DNA from: Paracoccus marcusii
Lineage (GTDB): Bacteria; Pseudomonadota; Alphaproteobacteria; Rhodobacterales; Rhodobacteraceae
Direction: 5' to 3'
Assembly (NCBI RefSeq): GCF_028621715.1
Contig: NZ_CP117466.1
Coordinates: 3,050,501-3,114,500 of the forward strand
DNA length: 64,000 nt
The position numbers and the translations under genes are program-made. The notes below the pieces were generated by a model that made no database searches, was not told where the DNA came from, and saw only the letters and a list, made by a program, of their open reading frames with translations. This document shows positions 9,260 to 16,370 of this stretch, piece after piece. Position 1 is the stretch's first letter; every line of letters begins with the position of its first letter.

Positions 9260-10365
9260 CCGTCGGCTCCGACCAGGGGTTCGGCGGCGGCAGTCCGGTC
9301 AGGGCGCGGCGTGGCGGTGACGACGGTGCCGGCGTCGACGCGGTGCAGGTTCGACACGATGATCTGGGTGCCCAGGTCCAGACCCGCCAGGACCTCGACC
9401 AGTCCGTCGGACTGCTGGCCCACCTGGATGTCGGCCCAGGCCGCCTCGTTCCCCTGCACGATCAGTACGCGCTGGACATCGCCCTCGACGCTCAGCGCGG
9501 ATTCGGGGACCGCGGGGCGTTCGCGCTGATCCAGGACCAGCTCGACCTGCAGGAACATCCCGCCGGTCAGGGCGCGGTCGGGGTTCGGCATCTGCGCGCG
9601 CAGCGCGATCGACCGCGTGGCGGCATCGACCCGCGTGTCGATCAGGCTGATCGTCGCGTCGAAGACCCGGTCGGGCCAAGCCGAGGACCGCAGCTGGACC
9701 CCCTGCCCGACCGCCAGGCGCGGCAACAGCGTCTCGGGCACGCCGAAATCCACCTCGATCACCTCCAGGTCGTCCAGCGTGGCGATGGGGGTGCCGCTGT
9801 CCAGCATCTGCCCCTCGACCAGGTCCGTCAGGCCGATGACGCCGGAAAACGGGGCGCGCAGCAGACGGTCCTCCAGCAGGACCTGGGCGCGGTCGCGTTC
9901 GGCCCGGGCGCGCAGCTGGGCCGCGCGGGCGGTCTGAAAGGCGGCGTCCGACGACGATCCGCTGGCATTCAGCTGTTCCTGGCGGGCAAAGGCGGCGTCG
10001 GCCTCGGCCAGGGTCGCCTCGGCGGCGGCCAGATCGGCCTGTTCGGCACGGTCGTCCAGTTCCAGCAGGACATCGCCGCGTTCGACCTGTGCGCCGGGGC
10101 GAAAGGCGATGCGGGTGATGCGGCCGCTCGCCTCGGGCATCAGCTCGACCGCGCTGCGGGCACGTGCGGTGCCGACGGCGCGGACGCTGTCGACGAACCG
10201 CGCGGTCTGGACGGCCACGGTCTCGACCGGCACCGCCTCTCCGGCGCCGTCGGACGGGCGGCGGGCCTGTTCGGGTTCGCTCAGAAGACGGTCCGACAGC
10301 GTCATGCCCCCGGCGGCCGCGGCGATGATCACGATGGCGCCGATGGTTGCCTTGACGAAGCGCAT
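9256..10365 (-). CDS. RND pump periplasmic adaptor (membrane fusion protein)
   Basis: This 369-residue adaptor links the RND permease to an outer-membrane channel. It begins with a membrane anchor or uncleaved signal (MRFVKATIGAIVIIAAAAGG), then a barrel-sandwich (lipoyl-like) half with RITRIAFRPGAQVERGDVLL. A helical hairpin of about 70 residues (QADLAAAEATLAEADAAFARQ onward) follows, then the second half of the sandwich with LLRAPFSGVIGLTDLVEG and a beta-barrel. I chose the ATG before the hydrophobic segment, with GGGAGA about nine bases upstream. An in-frame extension of 32 codons further upstream has no signal and low plausibility. The gene is first in a two-gene operon with the permease. 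Confidence 0.93.
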   Translation of the reverse strand: MRFVKATIGAIVIIAAAAGGMTLSDRLLSEPEQARRPSDGAGEAVPVETVAVQTARFVDSVRAVGTARARSAVELMPEASGRITRIAFRPGAQVERGDVLLELDDRAEQADLAAAEATLAEADAAFARQEQLNASGSSSDAAFQTARAAQLRARAERDRAQVLLEDRLLRAPFSGVIGLTDLVEGQMLDSGTPIATLDDLEVIEVDFGVPETLLPRLAVGQGVQLRSSAWPDRVFDATISLIDTRVDAATRSIALRAQMPNPDRALTGGMFLQVELVLDQRERPAVPESALSVEGDVQRVLIVQGNEAAWADIQVGQQSDGLVEVLAGLDLGTQIIVSNLHRVDAGTVVTATPRPDRTAAAEPLVGADG

Positions 10366-10470
10366 GGTCTGTATTCTCCCGTGACGGGCCTGGGGTCGGT
10401 CGGCCTCCTGCCGCCCTTGTCGCCGGGCGGTGCTGCGCGCAGATTGCCCCTTGGTGCGCATCGTGCAACT

Positions 10471-10538
10471 GATAATCCCGTGTAGGGGGCACGATACGCC
10501 CCCGTTGCCTCCGCAGGGGGCATGCGGCCCGCCCCCTG
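10471..10538 (+). promoter_or_regulatory. Leader with GATAAT box and two GC-rich hairpins before the phosphatase gene
   Basis: GATAAT at 10471-10476 resembles a -10 box, though I see no good -35 at normal spacing. Downstream are two perfect hairpins: GGGGGC/GCCCCC (10485-10490 with 10498-10503) and CAGGGGGC/GCCCCCTG (10514-10521 with 10531-10538). The second ends directly before the AAAGGA ribosome-binding site of the next gene. Neither has a T-run, so they look more like leader structure than terminators. Confidence 0.4.
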
Positions 10539-10550
10539 AAAGGATCCCCG

Positions 10551-11333
10551 ATGGGTACCACCGACGACCTGACCCTGGCTATCGACGCCGCCCATGCAGC
10601 CGGTGCGCTGCTGCAGGCGCATTGGAACGACCGCGACCTGCTGACCATCGACGCCAAGCGTCAGGGCGACTTCGTGTCGCAGGCCGACCACCAGTCCGAG
10701 GCACTGCTGCGCGACCGCCTGCTGGGCGCCAACCCCGACGACGGCTGGCTGGGCGAGGAGACCGACGCCCGTCCCGGCCGGCGCCGTTGGATCGTGGACC
10801 CCCTGGACGGCACGACGAACTTTCTGCGCGGGATCGCGCATTGGGCGGTGTCCATCGCGCTGGAACAGGACGGGCAACTGGTGCTGGGCGTGGTCCACGA
10901 CCCGCTGAAGGCAGAAACGTTCAGCGCCATGACAGGGTCGGGGCTGCAGCTGAACGGGCGCCGCCTGGACCCTGCCGCGCCGCCGGGCTTTGACGTGGCG
11001 CTGTTTGGGACGGGCCTGCCGTTCGGCAACATGCCTTACATCGACGATCACGCGGCCGACCTGGCGCGGGTGCTGCCGGGCACGGCGGGGGTGCGCCGGA
11101 TGGGTGCCGCGGCGCTGGATCTGGCCTATGTGGCGGCCGGGCGGCTGGACGGGTTCTGGGAACGCCGCTTGCGTCCCTGGGACATCAGCGCCGGCCTGGT
11201 TCTGGTCCGCGAGGCGGGGATGCAGGTCGAAGGCTGGACCCCCGACGAACGCCCCGAGGAGACGGGGACCGTCATCACCGCCCCGGCGCCGATCTTCGAC
11301 CGGCTGGCCGCGACGCTGCGTGCGGACCGCTAG
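10551..11333 (+). CDS. Inositol monophosphatase family protein (SuhB/CysQ-like)
   Basis: The 260-residue magnesium-dependent, lithium-sensitive-type phosphatase shows the family's metal-binding motifs: GEE at residues 68-70, WIVDPLDGTTNF at about 80-91, and RPWDISAGL near residue 210. Members dephosphorylate inositol-1-phosphate, 3'-phosphoadenosine 5'-phosphate or related sugar phosphates; which one cannot be decided here. The ATG follows AAAGGA at good spacing. The gene stands alone on the plus strand, divergent from the efflux operon, and its stop overlaps the convergent FkbM methyltransferase by four bases. The upstream leader hairpins could influence its translation. Confidence 0.9.
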   Translation: MGTTDDLTLAIDAAHAAGALLQAHWNDRDLLTIDAKRQGDFVSQADHQSEALLRDRLLGANPDDGWLGEETDARPGRRRWIVDPLDGTTNFLRGIAHWAVSIALEQDGQLVLGVVHDPLKAETFSAMTGSGLQLNGRRLDPAAPPGFDVALFGTGLPFGNMPYIDDHAADLARVLPGTAGVRRMGAAALDLAYVAAGRLDGFWERRLRPWDISAGLVLVREAGMQVEGWTPDERPEETGTVITAPAPIFDRLAATLRADR

Positions 11334-12061
11334 GCCAGCCGCGCGTAAAGATCGCCCGACCCGCCCTGCGGGTCGAGGCCCTTCAGCCAGGCGCGCACGG
11401 CATCCGCGTCGCGCCAGTCGTCCCACAGGAATCCGCCCGCCTCGCCGGTCACCGGATTGAAGCGGTAAAGGCTTAGATCCTGCAGCCGGTCGATCACCGC
11501 CAGCGTCCGGTCGCGGAACGCAGGAAGGTATTCGACCGACAGCATCGGCAGCGGCTGGCCCAGCCCGGACAGCACGTCCAGCTCGAACCCCTCGACGTCG
11601 ATCTTGACGAAATCGGGCAGGCCATGCGCCGCGATCAGCGCGTCCATGGTGGTCATCCGCACCTCCTGGCTGCGGTCCCACCGGACATGCTCGAAGCCGG
11701 GGGCAGCGGCCGCCTCGGCCGCAAAGCTGGTGCTCAGCGACGATACCGTCGGATGCAGCGACGACACCGCCATGCGGGCCACCGTCTCCGTCGGGCCCAC
11801 GGCCTGCTGCACCAGCACGATGTCGCGCGGCAGGCTGCGGCGAAGAAAGCCCGCGAACGGCTCCTGCGGTTCGCAGGCCACGACCCTCGCCCCGGCGGCC
11901 CGCATGGCGCGCGCCCGGCTGCCCACATGCGCGCCGATGTCGAAGGCCAGGTCGCCCGGTTGCAGCAGCCCGCCATAGAACGCCCGCAGCTGCCTGCGCC
12001 GCAGCGGGTTGTAATAGATGGCAAGCGACCGGATCAGCCCCAGATAGGCACGCAGTTGCAT
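11330..12061 (-). CDS. FkbM family SAM-dependent methyltransferase
   Basis: The 243-residue protein has a class I methyltransferase fold. SAM-binding motif I is LAFDIGAHVGSRARAMRAAG near residues 38-57, an acidic residue after the second strand is in VVACEPQEPF, and the FkbM hallmark VKIDVEGFELDVLSGL occurs near residues 155-170. Family members mostly O-methylate sugars or polyketides; the substrate here is unknown. It is transcribed away from the GTP cyclohydrolase II gene, from a shared 195-base intergenic region. It may or may not belong with that cluster. Confidence 0.88.
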   Translation of the reverse strand: MQLRAYLGLIRSLAIYYNPLRRRQLRAFYGGLLQPGDLAFDIGAHVGSRARAMRAAGARVVACEPQEPFAGFLRRSLPRDIVLVQQAVGPTETVARMAVSSLHPTVSSLSTSFAAEAAAAPGFEHVRWDRSQEVRMTTMDALIAAHGLPDFVKIDVEGFELDVLSGLGQPLPMLSVEYLPAFRDRTLAVIDRLQDLSLYRFNPVTGEAGGFLWDDWRDADAVRAWLKGLDPQGGSGDLYARLA

Positions 12062-12152
12062 CGGGTATCCTCAGGTTTGAACGGTCGCAGCCTAGGGCCA
12101 TCGGCGGCCCGCGTCCAGAAAACCGGGGCGTGCCGAAACGCCGCGCGAAACT

Positions 12153-12222
12153 TTGCGACATTCTGCCACAACGCCGCAACCTTTGCGGAACTGCTACGTG
12201 TTTCAAGACGTTGCGACTTGCG
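12153..12222. promoter_or_regulatory. Cluster of TTGCG motifs in the region upstream of ribA
   Basis: Within 70 bases between the divergent methyltransferase and ribA genes there are TTGCG elements at 12153, 12183, 12211 and 12218 and an inverted copy CGCAA at 12175. Two form a perfect inverted repeat, CCGCAA-N3-TTGCGG (12174-12188). The first lies in a pseudo-palindrome of 19 bases (12153-12171) that recurs upstream of bioY. A role as a regulator binding region is inferred. I see no FMN riboswitch consensus here. Confidence 0.35.
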
Positions 12223-12256
12223 TGACACCTCAATTTGCAGGGACGAAGGTTGACCA

Positions 12257-13393
12257 ATGCACGTATTTCCCCCGACCACCCCCGCTGCGCTTTCGGTCAC
12301 CGCGACCGGTGATCCGCTGGCGCTGCGCACGGCCGAACGGGTTGCGCGCATGGTCTCCGATCTCAGGCTTGGCCTGCCCGTCGTGCTGCTGGGCGAGCCC
12401 GCTGCGGCGCTGATCCTGCCGGTCGAGACGCTGTCGCCGGAACGGTTCGCGGCCCTTGGTTCCGGGGGTGAACTGGTGCTGACGGCCCGTCGCGCGGACG
12501 CCCTGCGCCATCGTCCCCACGAGGGTGAGGTCGCCCTGATCCCGGTTCCCGCCGGCGCACGTCTGGACTGGATCCAGGCCTTGGCCGATCCGTCGCGCCA
12601 GATGCCCGCATCGGCCGCCGTGCCCCAGGCACCGCAGCACGCCCCCGCCCCGATGCACCGCGCCGCCATCCGTCTGGTCAAGGCGGCCGAACTGCTGCCC
12701 GCCGTTCTGGTCGTGACCGGCCCCGATGTCGTCGAGACCGCCCTGCGCAACGATCTGGGCATCCTGGCCGCCGATGATGTCCTGAATCAGATCCTGCTGC
12801 CCCGCGATCCCCGCCCCGTGTCGAACGCCCGCGTGCCGATGCTGGCGGCACGAAACGGACGGCTGCACGTGTTCCGCGCGCCCGACGGCGGCCCCGAGCA
12901 TTACGCGGTCGAGGTCGGCACACCCGATCGCAGCCAGCCCGTGCTGGTCCGCCTGCATTCCGCCTGCTTCACCGGCGACGTGCTGGGCAGCCTGAAATGC
13001 GATTGCGGCCCTCAACTGCAGGCCGCCCTGCGCGCGATGGAGGCAAACGGGACCGGCGTCCTGCTGTATCTGAACCAGGAAGGTCGTGGCATCGGCCTTG
13101 CCAACAAGATGCGCGCCTACAGCCTGCAGGATCAGGGACTGGATACGGTCGAGGCCAATCACCGCCTTGGGTTCGAGGATGACGAACGCGATTTCCGCAC
13201 GGGCGCGGCATTGCTGCGCCAGATGGGGATCGCTCGCGTGCGCCTGATGACCAACAATCCTGCCAAGATTGCCCGTCTGGACAGCGAGGGCATCGAGGTC
13301 GTGGACCGCGTCGCGCTCAAGGTCGGCCGCGGCCCCGAGAACACCCGCTATCTGGACACCAAGGCACGCAAGTCGGGACATCTGCTGGCATGA
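12257..13393 (+). CDS. ribA: GTP cyclohydrolase II with a degenerate RibB-like N-terminal domain
   Basis: The C-terminal half (residues about 185-378) is a full GTP cyclohydrolase II, which opens GTP to 2,5-diamino-6-ribosylamino-pyrimidinone 5'-phosphate, formate and pyrophosphate. The zinc cysteines are C237, C248 and C250 (SACFTGDVLGSLKCDCG). NQEGRGIGLANKMRAY carries the phosphate-handling residues and Y288, equivalent to E. coli Tyr105. The N-terminal 180 residues have the layout of DHBP synthase (DLRLGLPVVLLGE) but lack its acidic metal-binding motif, so that domain is probably inactive. The gene opens a cluster: its stop overlaps the next ATG (ATGA). Rhodobacterales often carry a separate bifunctional RibBA, so this copy may serve the cluster and not riboflavin. 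That is inference. Confidence 0.9.
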   Translation: MHVFPPTTPAALSVTATGDPLALRTAERVARMVSDLRLGLPVVLLGEPAAALILPVETLSPERFAALGSGGELVLTARRADALRHRPHEGEVALIPVPAGARLDWIQALADPSRQMPASAAVPQAPQHAPAPMHRAAIRLVKAAELLPAVLVVTGPDVVETALRNDLGILAADDVLNQILLPRDPRPVSNARVPMLAARNGRLHVFRAPDGGPEHYAVEVGTPDRSQPVLVRLHSACFTGDVLGSLKCDCGPQLQAALRAMEANGTGVLLYLNQEGRGIGLANKMRAYSLQDQGLDTVEANHRLGFEDDERDFRTGAALLRQMGIARVRLMTNNPAKIARLDSEGIEVVDRVALKVGRGPENTRYLDTKARKSGHLLA

Positions 13394-14334
13394 CGGCCCG
13401 CGCACTCTGGTGCACCACACCGGGCGAGGCGCAGTTGCGTCCCGCACAGGTCGGCGACGGCGTCCATGTCCGCAGCCTGTTTTCCGGCATCAGCCGGGGC
13501 ACGGAACGGTTGGTCCTGTCGGGAAAGGTGCCGTCCAGCGAACATGACCGCATGCGCGCGCCGTTCCAGGAAGGCCACTTTCCGTTTCCGGTCAAGTACG
13601 GCTATGCCAATGTCGGTCAGGCAACCGACGGGGCGCTTGCCGGTCGCATGGTCTTTTCGCTGTTCCCCCACCAGACCGAATTTCGTTTGCCGGAGGATGC
13701 GCTGATCCCGCTGCCCGACGAGCTGCCGCCGGAACGCGCGATTATGGCCGCGAACATGGAGACAGCGCTGAACATCCTGTGGGACAGCGGCGCGGGCGCG
13801 GGTGACCGCATCGCCGTGGTCGGTGGTGGGCTGGTGGGACTGCTGACGGCCTCTCTGGCGGCGCGACTGCCGGGGGCAGAGGTCACAGTGATCGACACCC
13901 TGCCCGAACGCGCCACCACCGCGCGCGACTTGGGCTGCGCCTTTGCAAACCCCGGTGATGCCCCCGGTGATCAGGACGTGGTGATCCATACCAGCGCATC
14001 CCAAGCCGGGCTGGTGCTGGCGCTGTCCTTGGCCGGGCCGCAGGCCACCATCGCCGAAGCCAGCTGGCACGGCGCCGAACAGGTGGCCCTGCCCTTGGGC
14101 GGCGCGTTCCACAGCCGCCGCCTGCGCATCGTCAGCACGCAGGTGGGCGGGATCCCGCCCGACCGTGCGCCGCGCTGGACCTATCGACGCCGCCTGACCA
14201 AGGCGCTGGACCTGCTTCGAGACGCGAGGCTGGACGCCCTGATTTCGGGGCAAACGGCCTTTGCCGACCTGCCCGACGCCTATCCCGGCATCCTGGCGGA
14301 CCCCGCCACGCTGTGCCACCGCATCATCTATTGA
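13390..14334 (+). CDS. Zinc-independent-looking MDR family dehydrogenase (BchC-like)
   Basis: The 314-residue protein is a medium-chain dehydrogenase/reductase. The Rossmann motif is VVGGGLVGLLTASLAA near residues 142-157. In the N-terminal catalytic domain the usual GHE zinc motif is replaced by VKYGYANVG, and the four-cysteine structural zinc lobe is missing. The stretch LFSGISRGTERLVLSGKVP resembles BchC-type and related short MDR enzymes. It therefore probably oxidises or reduces an alcohol/carbonyl without structural zinc. It is coupled to ribA by a four-base overlap and followed after 13 bases by the PTPS-like gene, so it should act in the same pathway. The substrate is unknown. Confidence 0.8.
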   Translation: MTARALWCTTPGEAQLRPAQVGDGVHVRSLFSGISRGTERLVLSGKVPSSEHDRMRAPFQEGHFPFPVKYGYANVGQATDGALAGRMVFSLFPHQTEFRLPEDALIPLPDELPPERAIMAANMETALNILWDSGAGAGDRIAVVGGGLVGLLTASLAARLPGAEVTVIDTLPERATTARDLGCAFANPGDAPGDQDVVIHTSASQAGLVLALSLAGPQATIAEASWHGAEQVALPLGGAFHSRRLRIVSTQVGGIPPDRAPRWTYRRRLTKALDLLRDARLDALISGQTAFADLPDAYPGILADPATLCHRIIY

Positions 14335-14347
14335 CCCTGGAGACACC

Positions 14348-14743
14348 ATGTTCGCCGTCGAAGTCCGAGACCACATCATGATCGCCCATTCCTTTCCCTC
14401 GCCGACCTTCGGTCCGGCACAAGGGGTGCATGGCGCGACCTTCACTGTAGACTGCGCCTTCTTCGCCGCCGAGATGGATGACGAAAGCCTAGTCGTCGAC
14501 ATCGGCCTTGCAACCGAAGCCCTGGCCGAGACGCTGGCTCCGCTGCGCTACAAGAACCTGGATGAAATTCCTGAATTCAAAGGGAAAATGACCACCACAG
14601 AATTCCTGTGCAAGCACATTTTCGACCAGATGGCTGGTACCGTGCGGGCCGGCGGGCTGAAGGATGGCGGCCGCGTCAAGAAGCTACGCGTCCTGCTGCA
14701 CGAAAGCCACATGGCCCGCGCCTGGTACGAAGGGGATATCTGA
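14348..14743 (+). CDS. 6-pyruvoyl-tetrahydropterin synthase/QueD-fold protein lacking canonical catalytic residues
   Basis: The 131-residue protein has the length and fold signature of PTPS/QueD: MIAHSFPSPTFGPAQGVHGA near the N-terminus, LVVDIGLATEAL in the middle, TTTEFLCKHIFDQMA, and HESHMARAWYEGD at the end. Two zinc histidines remain (H14, H28), but the third, in the usual HGH, is A30. The catalytic cysteine four residues before H28 is A24, and the usual LDH dyad reads LRY (66-68). E119 is kept. It is thus unlikely to be a normal pterin synthase. My recollection is that a VHGAT-type subfamily exists, often called 6-carboxytetrahydropterin synthase by automatic annotation. The ATG follows GGAGA with six bases spacing. 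Confidence 0.8.
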   Translation: MFAVEVRDHIMIAHSFPSPTFGPAQGVHGATFTVDCAFFAAEMDDESLVVDIGLATEALAETLAPLRYKNLDEIPEFKGKMTTTEFLCKHIFDQMAGTVRAGGLKDGGRVKKLRVLLHESHMARAWYEGDI

Positions 14744-14745
14744 GC

Positions 14746-15519
14746 ATGGGGTTCTCGGCGGAATGGCTGGGCCTGCGCGAACCCGCCGACATGGCCGCCC
14801 GCGACGCGACCCTGATGGCGCAGGCTGCGGTTTTGTCCGGGCCGAACCCGGTCGTGCTGGACCTGGGCTGTGGCACCGGATCGACCCTGCGCACGCTTGG
14901 CCCGCATCTGCCCGACAATGCCCGCTGGCACCTGGTCGACAATGATCCAGCCCTGCTGGAGCGCGCGGCGACCGAGGCGCCGGGCCGCGCCACCGTCCAC
15001 CAGCTGGACCTGCGCGACCTGGAGGGGCTGCCGCTGGACGGCGTGACGCTGGTCACGGCATCGGCCCTGCTGGACCTGATGCCCGCCGACTGGATCGCCG
15101 CGCTGGCCACGCGACTGGCTGATGCCGGCGTGCCGTTCTATGCGGCGCTGTCCTATGACGGCATCATGACGTGGGACCCGGCGCTGCCGCGCGATGCGGA
15201 TGTCACGCGGGCGTTCAACGACCATCAGCGCGGCGACAAGGGACTTGGCCCCGCGCTTGGGCCCGATGCGGCCGTGACCGCCACGCAGATCTTCCGTGAC
15301 GCGGGCTTCGACGTCCACACCGGCCAAAGCCCGTGGCGGATCGGCCCCGATCAGGCCCCTCTGCACCGCGCGCTGGTCCAGGGCATCGCCGAGGCCGCAT
15401 CCGAGACCGGCCTGTCCGTCGCCACCGATTGGGGCCGCAGCCGGATCGCCATGGCAGGCGACAGCCGTTGCCTGATCGGGCATCATGACATGCTGGCCCT
15501 GCCCCCCGGCACGGCCTGA
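14746..15519 (+). CDS. Class I SAM-dependent methyltransferase
   Basis: The 257-residue protein has SAM motif I as VVLDLGCGTGSTLRTL near residues 37-52, followed by WHLVDNDPALLERA (motif II, acidic residue binding the ribose). VTASALLDLMPADW occupies the place of motif III. The later part, with FNDHQRGDKGLGPALGP and FRDAGFDVHTGQSPW, is not diagnostic of a substrate. The start MGFSAEWLGLRE lies two bases past the TGA of the PTPS-like gene, so the genes are tightly coupled. It probably methylates the product of the surrounding pterin/flavin-like enzymes, though this rests on context alone. Confidence 0.85.
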   Translation: MGFSAEWLGLREPADMAARDATLMAQAAVLSGPNPVVLDLGCGTGSTLRTLGPHLPDNARWHLVDNDPALLERAATEAPGRATVHQLDLRDLEGLPLDGVTLVTASALLDLMPADWIAALATRLADAGVPFYAALSYDGIMTWDPALPRDADVTRAFNDHQRGDKGLGPALGPDAAVTATQIFRDAGFDVHTGQSPWRIGPDQAPLHRALVQGIAEAASETGLSVATDWGRSRIAMAGDSRCLIGHHDMLALPPGTA

Positions 15520-15539
15520 CACCCAGAGGAGGACCGCCC

Positions 15540-16370
15540 ATGCATGCCGTCGACGTCACCCCTCGGGTCTGGGACCGGCTTCTGTCGGTCCGCACCGGTC
15601 AGGCCTGCGCCTGCTGCGGTCGGTTCAGCGCCGGCGAACGCGCGGCGCTTGACCTCTATGCGCCGGTCGCACGACGCGATCTTGGTCCGGTCACGATCGC
15701 GCAGATCGGACAGTCGCTGGACGGGCGGGTCGCGACGGCCACCGGCGATGCGCGTGACGTGTCCGGCCCCGAAGGCCTAGCCCATCTGCACCGCCTGCGC
15801 GCGCTGGTCGACGGGGTGGTGATCGGGGTCAAGACCGCGCTGCACGATCAGCCGCGCCTGACTGTGCGGCTGTGCAGCGGCCACAACCCTGCGCGCATCG
15901 TCATCGACCCGCGCGGGCGGCTGCCCGACGATGCGCTGGTGCTGATGGCGGATGGTGCGCGGCGGATCATCGTCACTGGCGTAAACCGCCCCCGCGCCCC
16001 GGGGATCGAGGTCTTGCGCCTGCCCGCCCCAGACGGACGTATGGACCCCATACAGGTGCTTGATGGCTTGCGGAACATGGGCCTTGGATCGCTGCTGATC
16101 GAGGGTGGCGGCATCACCATCACCGGTTTCTTGGAGGCTGGCCTGCTGGACCGGCTGCAGGTGTCGATTGCACCGCTGATCATCGGATCGGGGCCGCAGG
16201 GGCTGACCAGTCTGTCCCCGGTGGACAAGCTGAAAGACGCGCTTCGCCCGGACACGCGCGTCTTCGGCATGGGCAGCGACATCGTCTTCGATTGCGCCTT
16301 CGGCGATCAGGCGGCGCGGGCGATCCTGCCGCTGCATGCGCCGCAGCCGCTGGTCACCGCCGCCAGCTGA
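15540..16370 (+). CDS. Stand-alone RibD C-terminal-type (DHFR-fold) reductase
   Basis: The 276-residue protein matches the reductase half of RibD, which in riboflavin synthesis reduces the ribosyl side chain of the diaminopyrimidinone with NADPH. Visible marks are IAQIGQSLDGRVATATGD, LHRLRALVDGVVIGVKTAL, QPRLTVR, RIVIDPRGRLP and LLIEGGGITITGFLEAGLLD. The deaminase half is absent. Instead there is a 45-residue N-terminal extension with ACACCGRF. An AGGAGG site sits eight bases before the ATG. It closes the cluster and overlaps the convergent CoA-transferase gene by 17 bases. Its substrate may be the RibA product or a derivative. Confidence 0.85.
   Translation: MHAVDVTPRVWDRLLSVRTGQACACCGRFSAGERAALDLYAPVARRDLGPVTIAQIGQSLDGRVATATGDARDVSGPEGLAHLHRLRALVDGVVIGVKTALHDQPRLTVRLCSGHNPARIVIDPRGRLPDDALVLMADGARRIIVTGVNRPRAPGIEVLRLPAPDGRMDPIQVLDGLRNMGLGSLLIEGGGITITGFLEAGLLDRLQVSIAPLIIGSGPQGLTSLSPVDKLKDALRPDTRVFGMGSDIVFDCAFGDQAARAILPLHAPQPLVTAAS

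Noticed and set aside
12062..12256. Possible FMN riboswitch before ribA
   Set aside because: The conserved RFN sequence blocks are absent. The TTGCG repeats look like protein-binding DNA instead.
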